Shown here: in pieces, positions 52,959 to 63,916 of the stretch
How the letters are laid out: each line of letters opens with the position of its first letter
How positions within the stretch are numbered: the stretch's first letter is position 1
From: Edwardsiella piscicida
Lineage (GTDB): Bacteria; Pseudomonadota; Gammaproteobacteria; Enterobacterales; Enterobacteriaceae
NCBI RefSeq assembly: GCF_001896205.1
Contig: NZ_MPNU01000001.1
Location: 1,274,427 to 1,338,426, forward strand
DNA: 64,000 bases
Direction: 5' to 3'
Translations under genes and position numbers: made by a program
The notes under the pieces: model-generated
Told to the model about the DNA's origin: nothing
The model's database searches: none
What the model saw: the letters and a program-made list of their open reading frames with translations, nothing else

Positions 52959-53762
52959 ATGCGAACGATGCTGTTGACCCTGGCGCTGCTGGCGCTGAGC
53001 GGATGCCAAACGCCGGCGCCGGTGGCAGAGCGGATTGTGTCACTGGTGGATGGCCAGACGCTGACGCCGACGCAGCTGGCCCAGCGTTTGGCGGCATCGC
53101 CGCGGGTCATCGTTGGCGAACGGCACGATAACCCGCGTCATCAGCAGATCGCCCACTGGCTACTGCTGCAGATGTCGGCCCTGCGGCCGCAGGGCAGCGT
53201 GCTGTTGGAGATGCTAACGCCGGATCAGCAGGCCGGCGTGGCGGCGGCGCGCCAGCCATCGCTGTCGGATGCGCAGGTGGTGGCCCGGCTGCAGTGGTCG
53301 TCGGGCTGGCCGTGGGCGCAGTATGGTCCGCTGGTTCGCAGCGCCCTGCAGGGTGGCTATCCGCTGCTGGCGGCGAACCTGGGGAGCGAGGCGCTGGCGG
53401 AGATCCGCCGTCGGCCACGGTTGCCGCCGGGGGCGCTCAGTACCCAGGATGCCGTGCAGATTGAGATTAGCGCCGCGCTGCGCGGTGCCCATGAGACGCT
53501 GGATAGCACCCAGCTAACGCAGCGTCTGGCGGTGCAGCAGTGGCGCGATCGGCGTATGGCGCAGGCGCTGTTGGCGGCGCCGCTGCCGGCGCTGTTTATC
53601 ACCGGCGCCTTTCACGCGCGGCGCGATCTCGGCGTGCCGCTGCATATTGAGGATGAGGAGCCGCTGACGGAGGTCAGCGTGCTGATCTTGGCACCGCCCG
53701 GCGCCCGGGTCGGAGAGGCGCAGGCGGACTATGTCTGGTATACCGCGTCAGCGCGCCTGTAG
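52959..53762 (+). CDS. ChaN family lipoprotein
   Basis: A 267-residue lipoprotein (lipobox LSGC, Cys16) of the ChaN/DUF399, haem-binding-uptake Tiki superfamily. Family landmarks are [13 protein letters not shown], an LLEML segment and the C-terminal [15 protein letters not shown]. Campylobacter ChaR/ChaN proteins bind haem and act in iron uptake; no haem transporter lies nearby, though hemF is next door. Its 3' end overlaps the 3' end of yaiI on the other strand by 15 bases. Confidence 0.82.
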   Translation: MRTMLLTLALLALSGCQTPAPVAERIVSLVDGQTLTPTQLAQRLAASPRVIVGERHDNPRHQQIAHWLLLQMSALRPQGSVLLEMLTPDQQAGVAAARQPSLSDAQVVARLQWSSGWPWAQYGPLVRSALQGGYPLLAANLGSEALAEIRRRPRLPPGALSTQDAVQIEISAALRGAHETLDSTQLTQRLAVQQWRDRRMAQALLAAPLPALFITGAFHARRDLGVPLHIEDEEPLTEVSVLILAPPGARVGEAQADYVWYTASARL

Positions 53763-54200
53763 CCACAGCTGTAGCTGATTGGCGAACAGCTGGCGCTCGC
53801 GGGGTCCCAGCGGTGCTGGACCGCCGCTCTGGATGCCGCTGGCGCGCAGGGTCTCCATAAAGTCTCGCATGGTTAGGCGGGACTTGATGGTCGCTGAATC
53901 GTAGCGTTCGCCGCGCGGGTTGAGGGCGCAGCCGCCGCGCTCCAGTACGGCGGCGGCCAGGGGAATATCGGCGGTGACCACCAGATCGCCGGGGGCAACC
54001 CGGCGAACGATTTCGTTGTCGGCGGCGTCCGGCGTTGCCGCGACGCACAGCATCCGAGCCCGGCTACCGGCGGGCAGACGCTGCGGGCGGTTGGCGACCA
54101 GGGTAATCTCCAGGGCGTTACGTTCAGCCGCGCGCAGCAGCACCTCTTTAATCACGTTCGGGCAGGCGTCGGCATCGATCCAAATTTGTCGTGTTGTCAT
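53748..54200 (-). CDS. yaiI: UPF0178/DUF188 protein YaiI
   Basis: A 150-residue protein of the YaiI/YqxD family, with the opening [20 protein letters not shown] and [16 protein letters not shown], a PIN-like arrangement of Asp residues. Function unknown. Its ATG overlaps the hemF stop (ATGA), so it is translated from the hemF message; in E. coli yaiI is far from hemF. Confidence 0.9.
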   Translation of the reverse strand: MTTRQIWIDADACPNVIKEVLLRAAERNALEITLVANRPQRLPAGSRARMLCVAATPDAADNEIVRRVAPGDLVVTADIPLAAAVLERGGCALNPRGERYDSATIKSRLTMRDFMETLRASGIQSGGPAPLGPRERQLFANQLQLWLQAR

Positions 54201-55117
54201 ATCGGCTCATTGGCCAGCCAATCGCGCGGGGTAAGAAAGTCGCGCGTCAGGCACGCTTCCGGCGAGTCGGGCGGCGGTTGATAGTCATATTCCCAGCGGA
54301 CCAGCGGCGGCATCGACATCAGAATCGATTCGCTGCGCCCGCCGCTTTGCAGACCGAATAGGGTACCGCGATCCCACACCAGATTAAACTCCACATAGCG
54401 CCCGCGGCGGTAAAGTTGAAACTGCCGCTCCCGCTCGCCCCACGACAGATGGCGGCGTCGCTCGGCGAGGGGGAGGTAGGCGGGCGCAAAGCCTTCACCG
54501 ACGGCGCGGGTAAAGGCGAACGCCTGGTCAAAGTCAGGGGCGTTGAGATCGTCGAAGAACAGCCCCCCGACGCCGCGGGCTTCCTGGCGGTGCGGCAGGT
54601 AGAAATAGCGATCGCACCACGCCTTATAGCGCGGGTAGAGCTGTTCACCGAAGGGGCGGCACAGATCGCGGGCGCTGCGGTGCCACTGTATGACGTCGTC
54701 GTAGAAGGGGTAAAACGGCGTCAGGTCAAATCCGCCGCCGAACCACCACAGCGGCGCCGCGCCCGGGCGCTCGGCGATGAAAAAGCGCACGTTGGCGTGG
54801 GCCGTGGGAACATAGGGGCTGTGCGGGTGTAGCACCAGGGAGACGCCCATCGCCTGGAAGGGGCAGCCCGCCAGCTCTGGACGCTTGGCCGTGGCGGCGG
54901 CGGGCAGGCTGTCGCCATGGATATGGGAGAAGTTAACGCCGGCCTGTTCAAACAGCGCCCCCTGACGCAGCACGCGGGTGCGCCCTGCGCCACCCTGGGG
55001 CCGCTGCCAGCGATCTTCGCTGAATGCGGCGCCGCCGTCGGCGTCGGCGAGCGCCTGACACAAGTTGTCCTGTAGCCGCAGTAGAAAGCGCCGAACCGGC
55101 TCACTGTCTGGGATCAT
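54197..55117 (-). CDS. hemF: Oxygen-dependent coproporphyrinogen III oxidase HemF
   Basis: A protein of about 306 residues (E. coli 299) that converts coproporphyrinogen III to protoporphyrinogen IX aerobically. The core blocks [45 protein letters not shown] and [17 protein letters not shown] are intact. The longer frame from 55237 runs back into the amiA end; ATG 55117 gives the canonical start. It follows amiA by about 90 bases on the same strand and overlaps yaiI. Confidence 0.96.
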   Translation of the reverse strand: MIPDSEPVRRFLLRLQDNLCQALADADGGAAFSEDRWQRPQGGAGRTRVLRQGALFEQAGVNFSHIHGDSLPAAATAKRPELAGCPFQAMGVSLVLHPHSPYVPTAHANVRFFIAERPGAAPLWWFGGGFDLTPFYPFYDDVIQWHRSARDLCRPFGEQLYPRYKAWCDRYFYLPHRQEARGVGGLFFDDLNAPDFDQAFAFTRAVGEGFAPAYLPLAERRRHLSWGERERQFQLYRRGRYVEFNLVWDRGTLFGLQSGGRSESILMSMPPLVRWEYDYQPPPDSPEACLTRDFLTPRDWLANEPI

Positions 55118-55205
55118 GGTACCGCCCTCGGTTAAGTCAACGCTGCGCAGTATAACCGATGGCGCCCCGCGCCGGCGCGCCGGGGGCATCGGTTGTCCGT
55201 CCGCG

Positions 55206-56078
55206 TTATGACGGTCTGCGCCGCTGATGGGCCTCAAAGTCGTGCAGGTAGTGCACGATGCCGCCGGCGATCGCTTCGGCGATGGTGGTACGAAACGCGG
55301 GGGAGGTCAGCAGGCGCTCCTCATCATGGTTGGTAATGAAGGCGGTTTCGACCAGTACGGAGGGAATGGCGGGGGACTTGAGCACGGCAAAGGCCGCCTG
55401 CTCCGTATGTTGGCAGTGCAGGCGGTGCACCGGGCGGATCTGGCTCAGCAGGTGGCGCCCCAGGATCAGGCTGTTTTTAATGGTGTCGGTCTGTACCAGA
55501 TCGAACAGCACCTGCTGCAGGTAGTTGTTGTCTTCCGAGGCGTAGCGTCCGCCGGCCACCTTATCGGCGTCGTTCTCCCGCTGGGAGAGGTATCTGGCCA
55601 TGGCGCTGCTGGCGCCGCGGTTGGACAGGGCAAAGACCGAGGCGCCGGAGGCCTCTGGGCTGGTGAACCCGTCGGCGTGGATGGAGACAAACAGATCGGC
55701 CTGGTGCTGCGCGGCGATCTCTACCCGCTTATACAGGGGGATAAAGTAGTCATCTTCACGGGTCAGTTTAACCACCAGATTGCGCTGACGGCGCAGCAGA
55801 TCGCGCACTCGGTGAGCGATATCCAGCACGACGTGTTTCTCTTTCGATCCCCGGTGTCCGACGGCGCCGGGATCGATGCCGCCGTGCCCCGGATCGAGCA
55901 TTACCAGGCGCGGCGCATCCGCCGGCTTACGCCGGGCGCCCGGGTGGTCGGGCGTTTGCGCCGCCTGGACGGCGGAGGGCAGCAGACCGGCTCCCAGCAG
56001 CATGGCCAGCCCGGAGCACAGAAAGCGGCGGCGAGAGGACGGATGGGGAAGTGGGCGAAAATCGGAAAATTTCTTCAT
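55206..56078 (-). CDS. amiA: N-acetylmuramoyl-L-alanine amidase AmiA
   Basis: A 290-residue (E. coli 289) periplasmic amidase that splits daughter cells by cutting septal peptidoglycan. It has a Tat signal ([17 protein letters not shown], residues 15-31) and an amidase_3 domain with [18 protein letters not shown] and a C-terminal [10 protein letters not shown] carrying the catalytic Glu. ATG 56078 gives [11 protein letters not shown], close to the known start; 56114 is an in-frame alternative. It precedes hemF, as in E. coli. Confidence 0.95.
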   Translation of the reverse strand: MKKFSDFRPLPHPSSRRRFLCSGLAMLLGAGLLPSAVQAAQTPDHPGARRKPADAPRLVMLDPGHGGIDPGAVGHRGSKEKHVVLDIAHRVRDLLRRQRNLVVKLTREDDYFIPLYKRVEIAAQHQADLFVSIHADGFTSPEASGASVFALSNRGASSAMARYLSQRENDADKVAGGRYASEDNNYLQQVLFDLVQTDTIKNSLILGRHLLSQIRPVHRLHCQHTEQAAFAVLKSPAIPSVLVETAFITNHDEERLLTSPAFRTTIAEAIAGGIVHYLHDFEAHQRRRPS

Positions 56079-56415
56079 GGTGCAATCTATTCCGTCAGAC
56101 AGTAACGCAAGCAATACCGAGGGTCTTTTCCATGGGGCCGCGCGCGCTGACGCCGCGTCCGCTAATGGGATGTCCCCTCATCCTAACGCGATGAAAATAC
56201 ATGGATCGAGCGGATAACTATGTCTATTTGTTGCCTAAAACGGCGTCGGGACGCCGGCGGCGGCGAATAATGGGCAATTTGCCCCCGCTGGTCGCGATAT
56301 TTCCATTGCGAATCTGGGGATTGCAGCGATAATTAGGCTGCGTCCGGTCCTTGCTGTACCGGTAGGGTCCGAGGCCGACGCCCGGGCATTATTATAATCT
56401 ATTACGGTCGATATC
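56079..56415. other. Intergenic region between divergent amiA and ypeA
   Basis: About 340 bases. An AT-rich patch around 56380-56400 directly precedes ypeA. I see no operator or RNA gene that I can name. Confidence 0.45.
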
Positions 56416-56841
56416 ATGGAAATTCGCGTTTTTAATCAATCCGACTTTGATGAGGTGATTACGCTGTGGGAGCGCTGCGATCTGCTGCATCCCTGGAACG
56501 ATCCTGAAACGGATATTGAGCGCAAGATGAATCACGATGCCGATCTGTTTCTGGTCGCGCAGGTGGGCGGCGAGATCGTCGGCACCCTGATGGGCGGCTA
56601 TGACGGTCATCGCGGATCGGCTTACTATCTGTGCGTGCACCCGGACTTTCGCGGCCGCGGCATCGCCAATGCGTTGGCCAGCCGTTTGGAGAAAAAGCTG
56701 CTGGCGCGCGGCTGTCCGCAGGTGCGGATCATGATCGACGCGGATAACGACGCGGCGATCAGCATGTATGAGAAGCTGGAGTATGAGACGCAGGACGTGC
56801 TGTGTCTGGGTAAGCGCCTGATCATCGATCAGGAGTATTAA
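56416..56841 (+). CDS. ypeA: GNAT acetyltransferase YpeA
   Basis: A 141-residue (same length as E. coli YpeA) GNAT-family protein; the acetyl-CoA loop is [20 protein letters not shown]. Substrate unknown. ATG 56416 gives [15 protein letters not shown]. It lies between divergent amiA and yfeY, as in E. coli. Confidence 0.93.
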   Translation: MEIRVFNQSDFDEVITLWERCDLLHPWNDPETDIERKMNHDADLFLVAQVGGEIVGTLMGGYDGHRGSAYYLCVHPDFRGRGIANALASRLEKKLLARGCPQVRIMIDADNDAAISMYEKLEYETQDVLCLGKRLIIDQEY

Positions 56842-57033
56842 CGGCGCATTTTGCGCCCCCCATGCGCCGCCGCCGCCCGTTTGGCGCGGTGGCCTGCGCT
56901 CTGTTTTGCCCACGCTGGCGGCGCGCTGCCGCGGCGTTTTTCCCGCCATCGCGGCAACTTTTTACCGTTTCACCACTCCAATCACCAGGTATTCTGTCAT
57001 ACGGCAATGGCCGTACTCGCAAGGAGTTAACCG

Positions 57034-57615
57034 ATGGGTTTTCGTTTCTGGATCGTCGTGGCGCCGCTGATGCTGAGCGGCTGCTCGACGCTGAGTTCAT
57101 TTTCCTGGTCTACGCTGTCGCCCTTTCACTGGTTTTCATCGGGTCTGCATATCGATAACGACGGCGTTGGCGGGGTGTCGGCCAGTACGCCGATGCAGCA
57201 AGAGGCCGTCAGCCAGGGGTTGGACGGGGCGTACACGCTACGCAGCGGAATGGGGATCGATAACGGGCAGGTAACGCGCTTTTTCCAGGCCATGGCGCAG
57301 GATAAGGTGGCGATGACGATCGCCGGTGACGCGACGGTGACGCGTATTACGGTGGACAGTGCGGATCTCGCCACCGCCTGGGGGGCGCGGGTCGGGACGC
57401 CCTTTGCCGCGCTGTATGCGCGGGCCTATGACGGCGAGTGTCGGCGGGTGGCGGCGGCGGAAGCGACGTCGGTGATCTGCCGCGCGCCGCAGAGCGCACG
57501 GGTCAGCTACCTGTTCCACGGGCAGTGGGGCGGCCCGGCGGGGCTGATGCCGCCGGATGACGTGCTGAAATCATGGACGGTGAGCCAGATTGTCTGGCAG
57601 GCGGATGCGCAGTAA
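57034..57615 (+). CDS. yfeY: RpoE-regulated lipoprotein YfeY
   Basis: A 193-residue lipoprotein (lipobox LSGC, Cys17) matching YfeY (E. coli 191). The conserved [17 protein letters not shown] segment follows the anchor. It belongs to the sigma-E regulon in E. coli; function unknown. AAGGAG lies 6 bases before ATG 57034. yfeX follows after about 146 bases. Confidence 0.9.
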   Translation: MGFRFWIVVAPLMLSGCSTLSSFSWSTLSPFHWFSSGLHIDNDGVGGVSASTPMQQEAVSQGLDGAYTLRSGMGIDNGQVTRFFQAMAQDKVAMTIAGDATVTRITVDSADLATAWGARVGTPFAALYARAYDGECRRVAAAEATSVICRAPQSARVSYLFHGQWGGPAGLMPPDDVLKSWTVSQIVWQADAQ

Positions 57616-57761
57616 CACGCTCTATTGTTTGTTTTACAGCAAAGGAATGCATAAGGTATGGCGTAATATATGCATGGTCTGGCGTAGCCGGGCCACTGTT
57701 TCCCGGTGGCGGCGTAGCAGAAAACACCGATTATTTAGACTGTACAGTAATGGAGAGCTTC

Positions 57762-58661
57762 ATGTCTCAGCCTCAGAGCGGCATTCTGCCGGAGCACTGC
57801 CGCTTCGGTATTTTTATCGAAGCCATGGCGCAAGGCGATCTGGATGGATTGCGTCAGGGATGTAAAACGTTTATTACCCAGCTGCAGGCGCTGCAACAGC
57901 GTTATCCCGATGCGCATCTGGGGGCGGTAGTGGCCTTTGGCCATGCGCTGTGGCGTGAAATGACGGCCAATGAGGAGGAGGGGGCTGCGCTGAAACCCTT
58001 CGAGCCGCTGGGTAAGGGGCTGGCGCCGGCGACGCAGCGCGATCTGCTGATCCACATCCAGTCGCTGCGTCATGACGTTAACTTTTCGCTGGCGCAGGCA
58101 GCGCTGGCCGCCTTTGGCGATGCCATTGAGGTCGAGGAAGAGATCCATGGTTTCCGCTGGGTCGATGAGCGCGATCTGAGCGGCTTTATCGATGGCACCG
58201 AGAACCCGGCCGGCGATGCCCGCCCGGCCGTCGGCGTGATTGCCGACGGCGTAGACGCCGGCGGCAGCTATGTGCTGGTGCAGCGCTGGGAGCATAACCT
58301 GCGTCAGTGGTCTCGTTTCAGCGTCGATCAGCAACAGCAGATTATCGGGCGTACTAAGCAGGAGAGCGAAGAGCTGGACCCCAGCGAGCGCCCAGATACC
58401 TCACACGTGAGCCGCGTCGATCTGAAAGAGAATGGCAAAGGGCTGAAGATCATCCGTCAGAGCCTGCCCTACGGTACCGCCAGCGGGAAGCATGGCCTGA
58501 TGTTTATCGCCTACTGCGCACAGCTGCACAATATTGAAAAGCAGCTGCTGAGCATGTTCGGCGAGCTGGACGGCAAACACGATCAGCTGCTGCGTTTCAG
58601 CAAGCCGGTCAGCGGAAGCTATTACTTCGCGCCGTCCGCGACGCGTTTGCTGACGCTGTGA
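57762..58661 (+). CDS. yfeX: Dyp-type peroxidase YfeX
   Basis: A 299-residue dye-decolorising peroxidase, the E. coli YfeX length. The distal GxxDG motif is in [13 protein letters not shown] and the proximal haem region in [19 protein letters not shown]. It is a cytosolic haem peroxidase (porphyrinogen oxidation has been reported). Of several in-frame upstream codons (57573, 57750), ATG 57762 gives the canonical [14 protein letters not shown] and follows GGAGAG. Confidence 0.95.
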   Translation: MSQPQSGILPEHCRFGIFIEAMAQGDLDGLRQGCKTFITQLQALQQRYPDAHLGAVVAFGHALWREMTANEEEGAALKPFEPLGKGLAPATQRDLLIHIQSLRHDVNFSLAQAALAAFGDAIEVEEEIHGFRWVDERDLSGFIDGTENPAGDARPAVGVIADGVDAGGSYVLVQRWEHNLRQWSRFSVDQQQQIIGRTKQESEELDPSERPDTSHVSRVDLKENGKGLKIIRQSLPYGTASGKHGLMFIAYCAQLHNIEKQLLSMFGELDGKHDQLLRFSKPVSGSYYFAPSATRLLTL

Positions 58662-58721
58662 TAGCCGCGGGCCGTCGGCCCGCTCTGGCGTTGCGCGGCG
58701 CGTGCGCCGCGCGCGGTGGGG

Positions 58722-58752
58722 ATAAAAAAAAACGGCGCCGTGGGCGCCGTTT
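58722..58752. terminator. Terminator of the pts operon, shared with yfeX
   Basis: AAACGGCGCC (58730-58739) and GGCGCCGTTT (58743-58752) form a 10-bp stem with a GTG loop. On the minus strand it runs into nine T, so it ends ptsH-ptsI-crr. On the plus strand the T run is weaker, giving a partly bidirectional terminator. Confidence 0.9.
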
Positions 58753-58772
58753 CTGTTTGCAGCTCAGTGCGA

Positions 58773-59282
58773 TTACTTCTTGATGCGGATCACCGGCGTT
58801 TCGCCGACGACAACGTCGCCGGACAGCTTGATCAGCTCCTTGATCTCATCCATGTTGGAGATGACGACCGGCGTCAGGGTAGACTTGGCCTTCTCTTCCA
58901 GCAGCGGCAGATCGAACTCGATGACCACGTCGCCCTTCTTCACGCGCTGACCTTCTTCGGCGATGCGCTTGAAGCCTTCGCCTTTCAGTTCAACGGTATC
59001 GATGCCGAAGTGTACAAACAGCTCTACGCCGCTGTCGGACTCGATAGAGAAAGCATGGTTAGTTTCAAAGATTTTACCGATGGTGCCATCAACCGGGGCG
59101 ACCATTTTGTCACCGGTCGGTTTGATTGCGATGCCGTCACCGACGATCTTTTCAGCAAAGACGACGTCAGGCACATCTTCAATATTGACGATCTCACCGG
59201 ACAGGGGCGCAAAAATCTCAATGCTGCCCGTTTCTTTCTTGTCGTCTGAAACCAGCGATTTCAGTTTATCGAACAAACCCAT
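58773..59282 (-). CDS. crr: PTS glucose-specific IIA component Crr
   Basis: A 169-residue EIIA-Glc, the same length as in E. coli. His91 (LFVHFGID), assisted by His76 (ETNHAF), accepts phosphate from HPr and passes it to EIIBC-Glc. Its phosphorylation state controls adenylate cyclase and inducer exclusion. Last gene of ptsH-ptsI-crr, 48 bases after ptsI. Confidence 0.98.
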   Translation of the reverse strand: MGLFDKLKSLVSDDKKETGSIEIFAPLSGEIVNIEDVPDVVFAEKIVGDGIAIKPTGDKMVAPVDGTIGKIFETNHAFSIESDSGVELFVHFGIDTVELKGEGFKRIAEEGQRVKKGDVVIEFDLPLLEEKAKSTLTPVVISNMDEIKELIKLSGDVVVGETPVIRIKK

Positions 59283-59330
59283 GATCTTCTCCTAAGCAAG
59301 TAATATTGGGCGGCGTTCCAGCTTTCGCCA

Positions 59331-61058
59331 TCAGCAAAGGGTCTTTTCTTCGATAAACGTATTGATCACGCTCATCAAATCGTCAGCCGTCGGCTGACGC
59401 AGCGCCTCTTCTGCCAATGCCTTCACATCTTCAAAGTTCGCATTGCGAATGATTTTTTTGATGCGCGGAATTGAGATTGAACTCATGCTGAACTCATCAA
59501 GCCCCATGCCCAACAGAAGCAGTGTAGCACGCTCATCGCCAGCCAGTTCACCGCACATGCCGGTCCACTTGCCGTGCGCGTGAGATGCATCGATCACCTG
59601 TTTAATCAGGGTCAACACTGACGGCGCCATCGGGTTATAGAGATGAGATATCAGCTCATTGCCACGATCTACTGCTAGAGTATACTGGGTTAAGTCATTT
59701 GTCCCAATACTAAAGAAGTCAACTTCCTTCGCCAGATGATGGGCGACGGTGGCGGCGGCCGGTGTTTCGACCATCACGCCGACTTCGATGGTTTCATCGA
59801 AGACTTTACCCTCTTCGCGCAGCTGCGCTTTCAGCAGCTCCAGCTCCGCCTTCAGCATGCGTACTTCTTCGACCGAGATGATCATCGGGAACATGATACG
59901 CAGCTTGCCAAAGGCCGAGGCGCGCAGGATGGCACGCAGCTGGGCATGCAGGATCTCTTTGCGATCCAGACAGATACGAATTGCACGCCAGCCCAGGAAC
60001 GGGTTTTCTTCTTTCGGCAGGTCCATGTAGGGCAGATCTTTGTCCCCGCCGATGTCCATGGTACGGACGATCACCGCCTGCGAGCCCATGGCTTCGGCAA
60101 CGGCCTTATACGCCTGGAACTGCTCTTCTTCCGTCGGCAGCGCGTCGCGGTCCATGAACAGGAATTCGGTACGGTACAGGCCAACGCCCTCTGCGCCGTT
60201 GCGTTCGGCGCCGGCGACGTCGCGCACGGTACCGATGTTGGCGCAGACTTCAACCTGATGACCATCCAGCGTGATCGCCGGCAGATCCTTCAGCTTGGCC
60301 AGTTCGTTTTTCTCATTGATGTACTGGGTCTGGACGGCTTTCAGCGCGTCGATCGTCTCGGCGGTCGGGTTCAGGTAGACCTTGTTGTTGACCGCGTCCA
60401 GAATCAGATAGTCGCCGTTTTTCACCTGCTGAGTCACATCGCTGGTGCCGACGATCGCCGGCAGCTCCAGGGAGCGGGCCATGATGGAGGTGTGGGAGGT
60501 ACGGCCACCCAGATCGGTAATGAAGCCCAGCACCTTGTCCAGGTTCAGCTGCGCAGTTTCAGACGGCGTCAGGTCGGTCGCGACCAGAATGACTTCGTCC
60601 TGAATCGCGCCCAGATCGATGATGGTCATGCCGAGAATGTTCTTCAGCAGACGCTTACCGATGTCGCGTACGTCGGCCGCACGCTCTTTCAGGTATTCAT
60701 CGTCCAGCTCTTCCAGGGCGGTGGCCTGGCCTTCGATAATTTCACGGGCCGCCGCTTCGGCGCTCATGGCGTTATCTTTAATCAGGGCTATGATTTCCTG
60801 CTCAAGCTCTTCATCTTCCAGCAACATGATGTGCCCTTCGAAGATCGCCGCTTTCTCTTCCCCGAGGGTTTCGCTGGCTTTCTGACGAATGGCTTCCAGT
60901 TGTTGGGCGGCTTTGTCGCGGCCGTCCTTGAAGCGGGCAATCTCCTGCTCGACTTCGTCGGCAGTGATTTTCTTACGGCTGATGACAATCTCGTCTTCTT
61001 TCAGAAGAAGCGCCTTACCAAAAGCGATGCCCGGTGATACTAAGATACCTGAAATCAT
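59331..61058 (-). CDS. ptsI: Phosphoenolpyruvate-protein phosphotransferase (Enzyme I)
   Basis: A 575-residue Enzyme I (E. coli 575). His189 in [13 protein letters not shown] is autophosphorylated from PEP; the C-terminal TIM barrel has [16 protein letters not shown] and the Cys in GMCGELAGD. It donates phosphate to HPr. It follows ptsH by 53 bases. Confidence 0.98.
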   Translation of the reverse strand: MISGILVSPGIAFGKALLLKEDEIVISRKKITADEVEQEIARFKDGRDKAAQQLEAIRQKASETLGEEKAAIFEGHIMLLEDEELEQEIIALIKDNAMSAEAAAREIIEGQATALEELDDEYLKERAADVRDIGKRLLKNILGMTIIDLGAIQDEVILVATDLTPSETAQLNLDKVLGFITDLGGRTSHTSIMARSLELPAIVGTSDVTQQVKNGDYLILDAVNNKVYLNPTAETIDALKAVQTQYINEKNELAKLKDLPAITLDGHQVEVCANIGTVRDVAGAERNGAEGVGLYRTEFLFMDRDALPTEEEQFQAYKAVAEAMGSQAVIVRTMDIGGDKDLPYMDLPKEENPFLGWRAIRICLDRKEILHAQLRAILRASAFGKLRIMFPMIISVEEVRMLKAELELLKAQLREEGKVFDETIEVGVMVETPAAATVAHHLAKEVDFFSIGTNDLTQYTLAVDRGNELISHLYNPMAPSVLTLIKQVIDASHAHGKWTGMCGELAGDERATLLLLGMGLDEFSMSSISIPRIKKIIRNANFEDVKALAEEALRQPTADDLMSVINTFIEEKTLC

Positions 61059-61111
61059 AACCCTACCTTTGACGTTAGACTGGTTTTACCTGGAATGCTG
61101 AGCCGTCAGAC

Positions 61112-61369
61112 TTACTCAAGCTCGGCCATCAGTTTTACCAGATGCTCAACGGCGTTCTGCTCGTCTTCACCCTCTGCAGAGATGGTGACGACGGTACCCT
61201 GGGTCAGACCCAGCGTCTGCAGTTTGAACAGGCTTTTGGCGCTGGCGCTTTTACCGTTGGAGGTGACGGTGATGTCAGAAGCGAATGCTTTGGCTTCCTT
61301 CACAAACTGAGCGGCAGGGCGGGTATGCAGACCATTCGGAGCGGTGATAGTTACTTCTTGCTGGAACAT
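61112..61369 (-). CDS. ptsH: Phosphocarrier protein HPr
   Basis: An 85-residue HPr with the active His15 ([10 protein letters not shown]) and the conserved Ser46 (AKSLFKLQ). It relays phosphate from Enzyme I to the sugar-specific EIIA proteins. ATG 61369 gives the canonical [13 protein letters not shown]; an upstream in-frame start (61381) would add MGKP. First gene of the pts operon. Confidence 0.98.
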   Translation of the reverse strand: MFQQEVTITAPNGLHTRPAAQFVKEAKAFASDITVTSNGKSASAKSLFKLQTLGLTQGTVVTISAEGEDEQNAVEHLVKLMAELE

Positions 61370-61752
61370 AGGTTTCCCCAACTATTTTATGTTGAATGTT
61401 GTGGAGCTAAAGTCTAGCGCAATCGCTTGGCTTTAGCCTGCCTTTAGGTGCGTATCCGGTACGCTGGCGCCGTGGGTCTCCCCGCGGACGGGATAAAGGG
61501 GCTCTCCCTCTCCTGACCGGCTGACGGTGCTCAGCTTACCCCGGTTAAGGCCGCCGTCTGTATCGTTAAATCGATTCAGCGGCTTTTTCATACAAAGCGC
61601 GAATAATTTTGCGCTTCAAAATAATGGTCTGGTTAAATACTAGACCCCGGCGATAAAAGCAAGGAGAGGGGGTGGTAAAATTTGAACTGCTCCACAAAAA
61701 AAGCACCCAAACGGGTGCTCCTTTGAACAATTCATGCCATCGCATTCGCCGC
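61370..61752. promoter_or_regulatory. pts promoter region with a possible Mlc-type operator
   Basis: About 380 bases between ptsH and cysK. ATTTTG-CGCTT-CAAAAT (61606-61622) is an inverted repeat flanked by AT-rich sequence and looks like a Mlc/NagC-type operator; Mlc regulation of ptsHI is known in E. coli. No clear CRP site was found. The cysK terminator lies at the far end. Confidence 0.4.
61695..61719 (-). terminator. cysK terminator
   Basis: On the minus strand AGCACCC (61719-61713), loop GTTT and GGGTGCT (61708-61702) form a perfect stem followed by seven T (61701-61695). It lies about 34 bases after the cysK stop and separates it from ptsH. Confidence 0.92.
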
Positions 61753-62712
61753 TCATTCCGGCTCGGGAAACAGGCCGGCAAACAGGGCGGTGCTCAGATA
61801 ACGTTCGCCCGAGGAGGGCAGGATCACCACGATGGTTTTCTCCTGGAACGCCGGCATATTGGCCAGCCGTTCGGCTGCGGCGACGGCGGCGCCGGAGGAG
61901 ATTCCGGCGAGGATACCCTCTTCACGCATCAGGCGGCGCGCCATGGCGATGGCCTCATCGTTGCCGATGCGCTCTACGCGATCGACCAGCGCTAAATCGA
62001 GGTTATCGGGAATAAAACCGGCGCCGATGCCTTGGATTTTGTGCGGTCCGGGGACAATGGGTTCCCCGGCGATCGCCTGGCTGATCACCGGAGAGTCGTC
62101 CGGCTCGACAGCCACAATGCTGACATTTTTAGCGCGATCCTGCTTCAGATAGCGGGCGGTGCCGGTCAGGGTGCCACCGGTGCCGACGCCGGCGATGAAG
62201 ACATCAACCTGGCCATCGGTATCCTGCCAGATTTCCGGCCCGGTGGTCTGGCGGTGGATCTCGGGGTTGGCCGGATTGCTGAACTGCTGCAGCATGACAT
62301 AGCGCGCCGGATCGCTGGCGACAATCGATTCGGCTTTGCTGATAGCCCCTTTCATTCCCAGGGCGCCGTCGGTCAGAATCAGCTCGGCTCCCAGCCCCTT
62401 AAGCAGCTTACGTCGCTCCAGGCTCATGGTTTCGGGCATGGTCAGGGTCAGCTTGTAGCCGCGGGCCGCGGCGACAAAGGCGAGAGCGATGCCGGTGTTG
62501 CCGCTGGTCGGCTCAACCAGCTCGACGCCGGGCTTCAGAATACCGCGCTTTTCGGCGTCCCAGATCATGTTGGCGCCGATGCGATCTTTAACGCTGAAGC
62601 TGGGATTGCGCGACTCCACTTTGGCCAGGATACGCCCGTTGCCGATATGATTGAGACGTACCAGCGGGGTATGTCCGATGGTATGGGAGTTATCTTGATA
62701 GATTTTGCTCAT
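61753..62712 (-). CDS. cysK: Cysteine synthase A
   Basis: A 319-residue (E. coli 323) PLP enzyme that makes cysteine from O-acetylserine and sulfide. Lys42 in SFSVKDRIG binds [15 protein letters not shown] binds the substrate carboxylate and [10 protein letters not shown] the PLP phosphate. ATG 62712 gives [17 protein letters not shown]. It is upstream of ptsH on the same strand, as in E. coli, and ends in its own terminator. Confidence 0.97.
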   Translation of the reverse strand: MSKIYQDNSHTIGHTPLVRLNHIGNGRILAKVESRNPSFSVKDRIGANMIWDAEKRGILKPGVELVEPTSGNTGIALAFVAAARGYKLTLTMPETMSLERRKLLKGLGAELILTDGALGMKGAISKAESIVASDPARYVMLQQFSNPANPEIHRQTTGPEIWQDTDGQVDVFIAGVGTGGTLTGTARYLKQDRAKNVSIVAVEPDDSPVISQAIAGEPIVPGPHKIQGIGAGFIPDNLDLALVDRVERIGNDEAIAMARRLMREEGILAGISSGAAVAAAERLANMPAFQEKTIVVILPSSGERYLSTALFAGLFPEPE

Positions 62713-62863
62713 GGCCGCTCCTCTGCAGTCGTCTTTATCCGTCATACTGCTAGCAGCATACGCAATAACCCGTTAATAGGAAGTAAATAAAGATTATATC
62801 GTTATGAGGGATCACGATAACGATGCGGGCGGCGCACCCGCAGGGGCGTGCGCCGCGGCAGGA

Positions 62864-63643
62864 TTAGCGATGGAGGGCCAGCTCGGCGCGATAGCGATCG
62901 ACCCACATGGCCGTGGCGCCGCAGATGGCGACCGGCATGATCACCAGATTGACGAAGGGGATCATGGTAAACAGGCTGACCAGCGCCCCAAACTGCAGGT
63001 TGTCGACCTTGTCAGCGCGCAGGGCATCGCGCATGCGCGGGAAGCTGACCTTATGGTTGTCGAAGGGATAATCGCAGTATTGCACCGCCATCATCCAGGC
63101 GCTGAACAGAAACCACAGCACGGGGGCCAGGGTCTGGCCGACGCCGGGGATCAGGTACAGCAGCAGCAGCACCAAGGCGCGGGGTAGGTAATAGGCCAGC
63201 TTAATCCATTCACGCTTCAGGATGCGCGGCAGATCTTTCATTACGCTCCACAGCCCGCTGTCCGGCAGCGGCTTGCCGGTCAGCTGCCCTTCAAGCTGCT
63301 CCGCCAGCAGGCCGTTAAAGGGGGCGGCGACCCAGTTGGCCAGGGTGCTGAAGAAATAGCTGAACACCAGCAAAACCGAGATGACGACCAGGGGCCACAG
63401 CAGGTAGCTCAGCCACTGCAGCCAGTCGGGGACATAGCTCATCAGCGCCGGAATCCAGCGTCCGAGACGATCAAAGAGCCACCAAAACGCCAGTCCCATC
63501 AGGATGATGTTGACCAGCAGCGGCATCAGCACGTAGCGCTTGATACCGGGCAGGCGGATCAGGCGCCAGCCCTGGGCAAAGTAGTATACGCCGTTGGCGT
63601 GGGTCGGCGACGGTGCGCCGCCGGCCGGGGATATCGTGTTCAT
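62864..63643 (-). CDS. cysZ: Sulfate transporter CysZ
   Basis: A 259-residue (E. coli 253) inner-membrane protein with several hydrophobic segments and the CysZ signature RNGVYYF-like [21 protein letters not shown] near residues 20-40. CysZ imports sulfate for cysteine synthesis. It lies upstream of cysK and is divergent from zipA, as in E. coli. Confidence 0.95.
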   Translation of the reverse strand: MNTISPAGGAPSPTHANGVYYFAQGWRLIRLPGIKRYVLMPLLVNIILMGLAFWWLFDRLGRWIPALMSYVPDWLQWLSYLLWPLVVISVLLVFSYFFSTLANWVAAPFNGLLAEQLEGQLTGKPLPDSGLWSVMKDLPRILKREWIKLAYYLPRALVLLLLYLIPGVGQTLAPVLWFLFSAWMMAVQYCDYPFDNHKVSFPRMRDALRADKVDNLQFGALVSLFTMIPFVNLVIMPVAICGATAMWVDRYRAELALHR

Positions 63644-63916
63644 TTAACTCCGTCTTATGCCGTTACCGTGGTTGCTCGGGCCGCGCCGCGCGCCGCGGTG
63701 TGACGGCGGCCAATGGCGTAGCCCGATGACTTATGATATCGGCGGATGCCGTGGGTTACCAGTTAGGACTTGACTGAAAAAAGAGCAAAATAGAAGGAAA
63801 AATCATCTTTATTAACAGAAAGTTTAGTCCAGACTTGCACTTGTCCCAACACCCCAATACATTTATAGATTGAGGGTTTGCCAAAATGGCAATGTAATAA
63901 AACAACAGAGATTGCG

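Noticed and set aside
59736-61037. 433-codon open frame antisense to ptsI
   Set aside because: Ordinary shadow of ptsI with no family resemblance.
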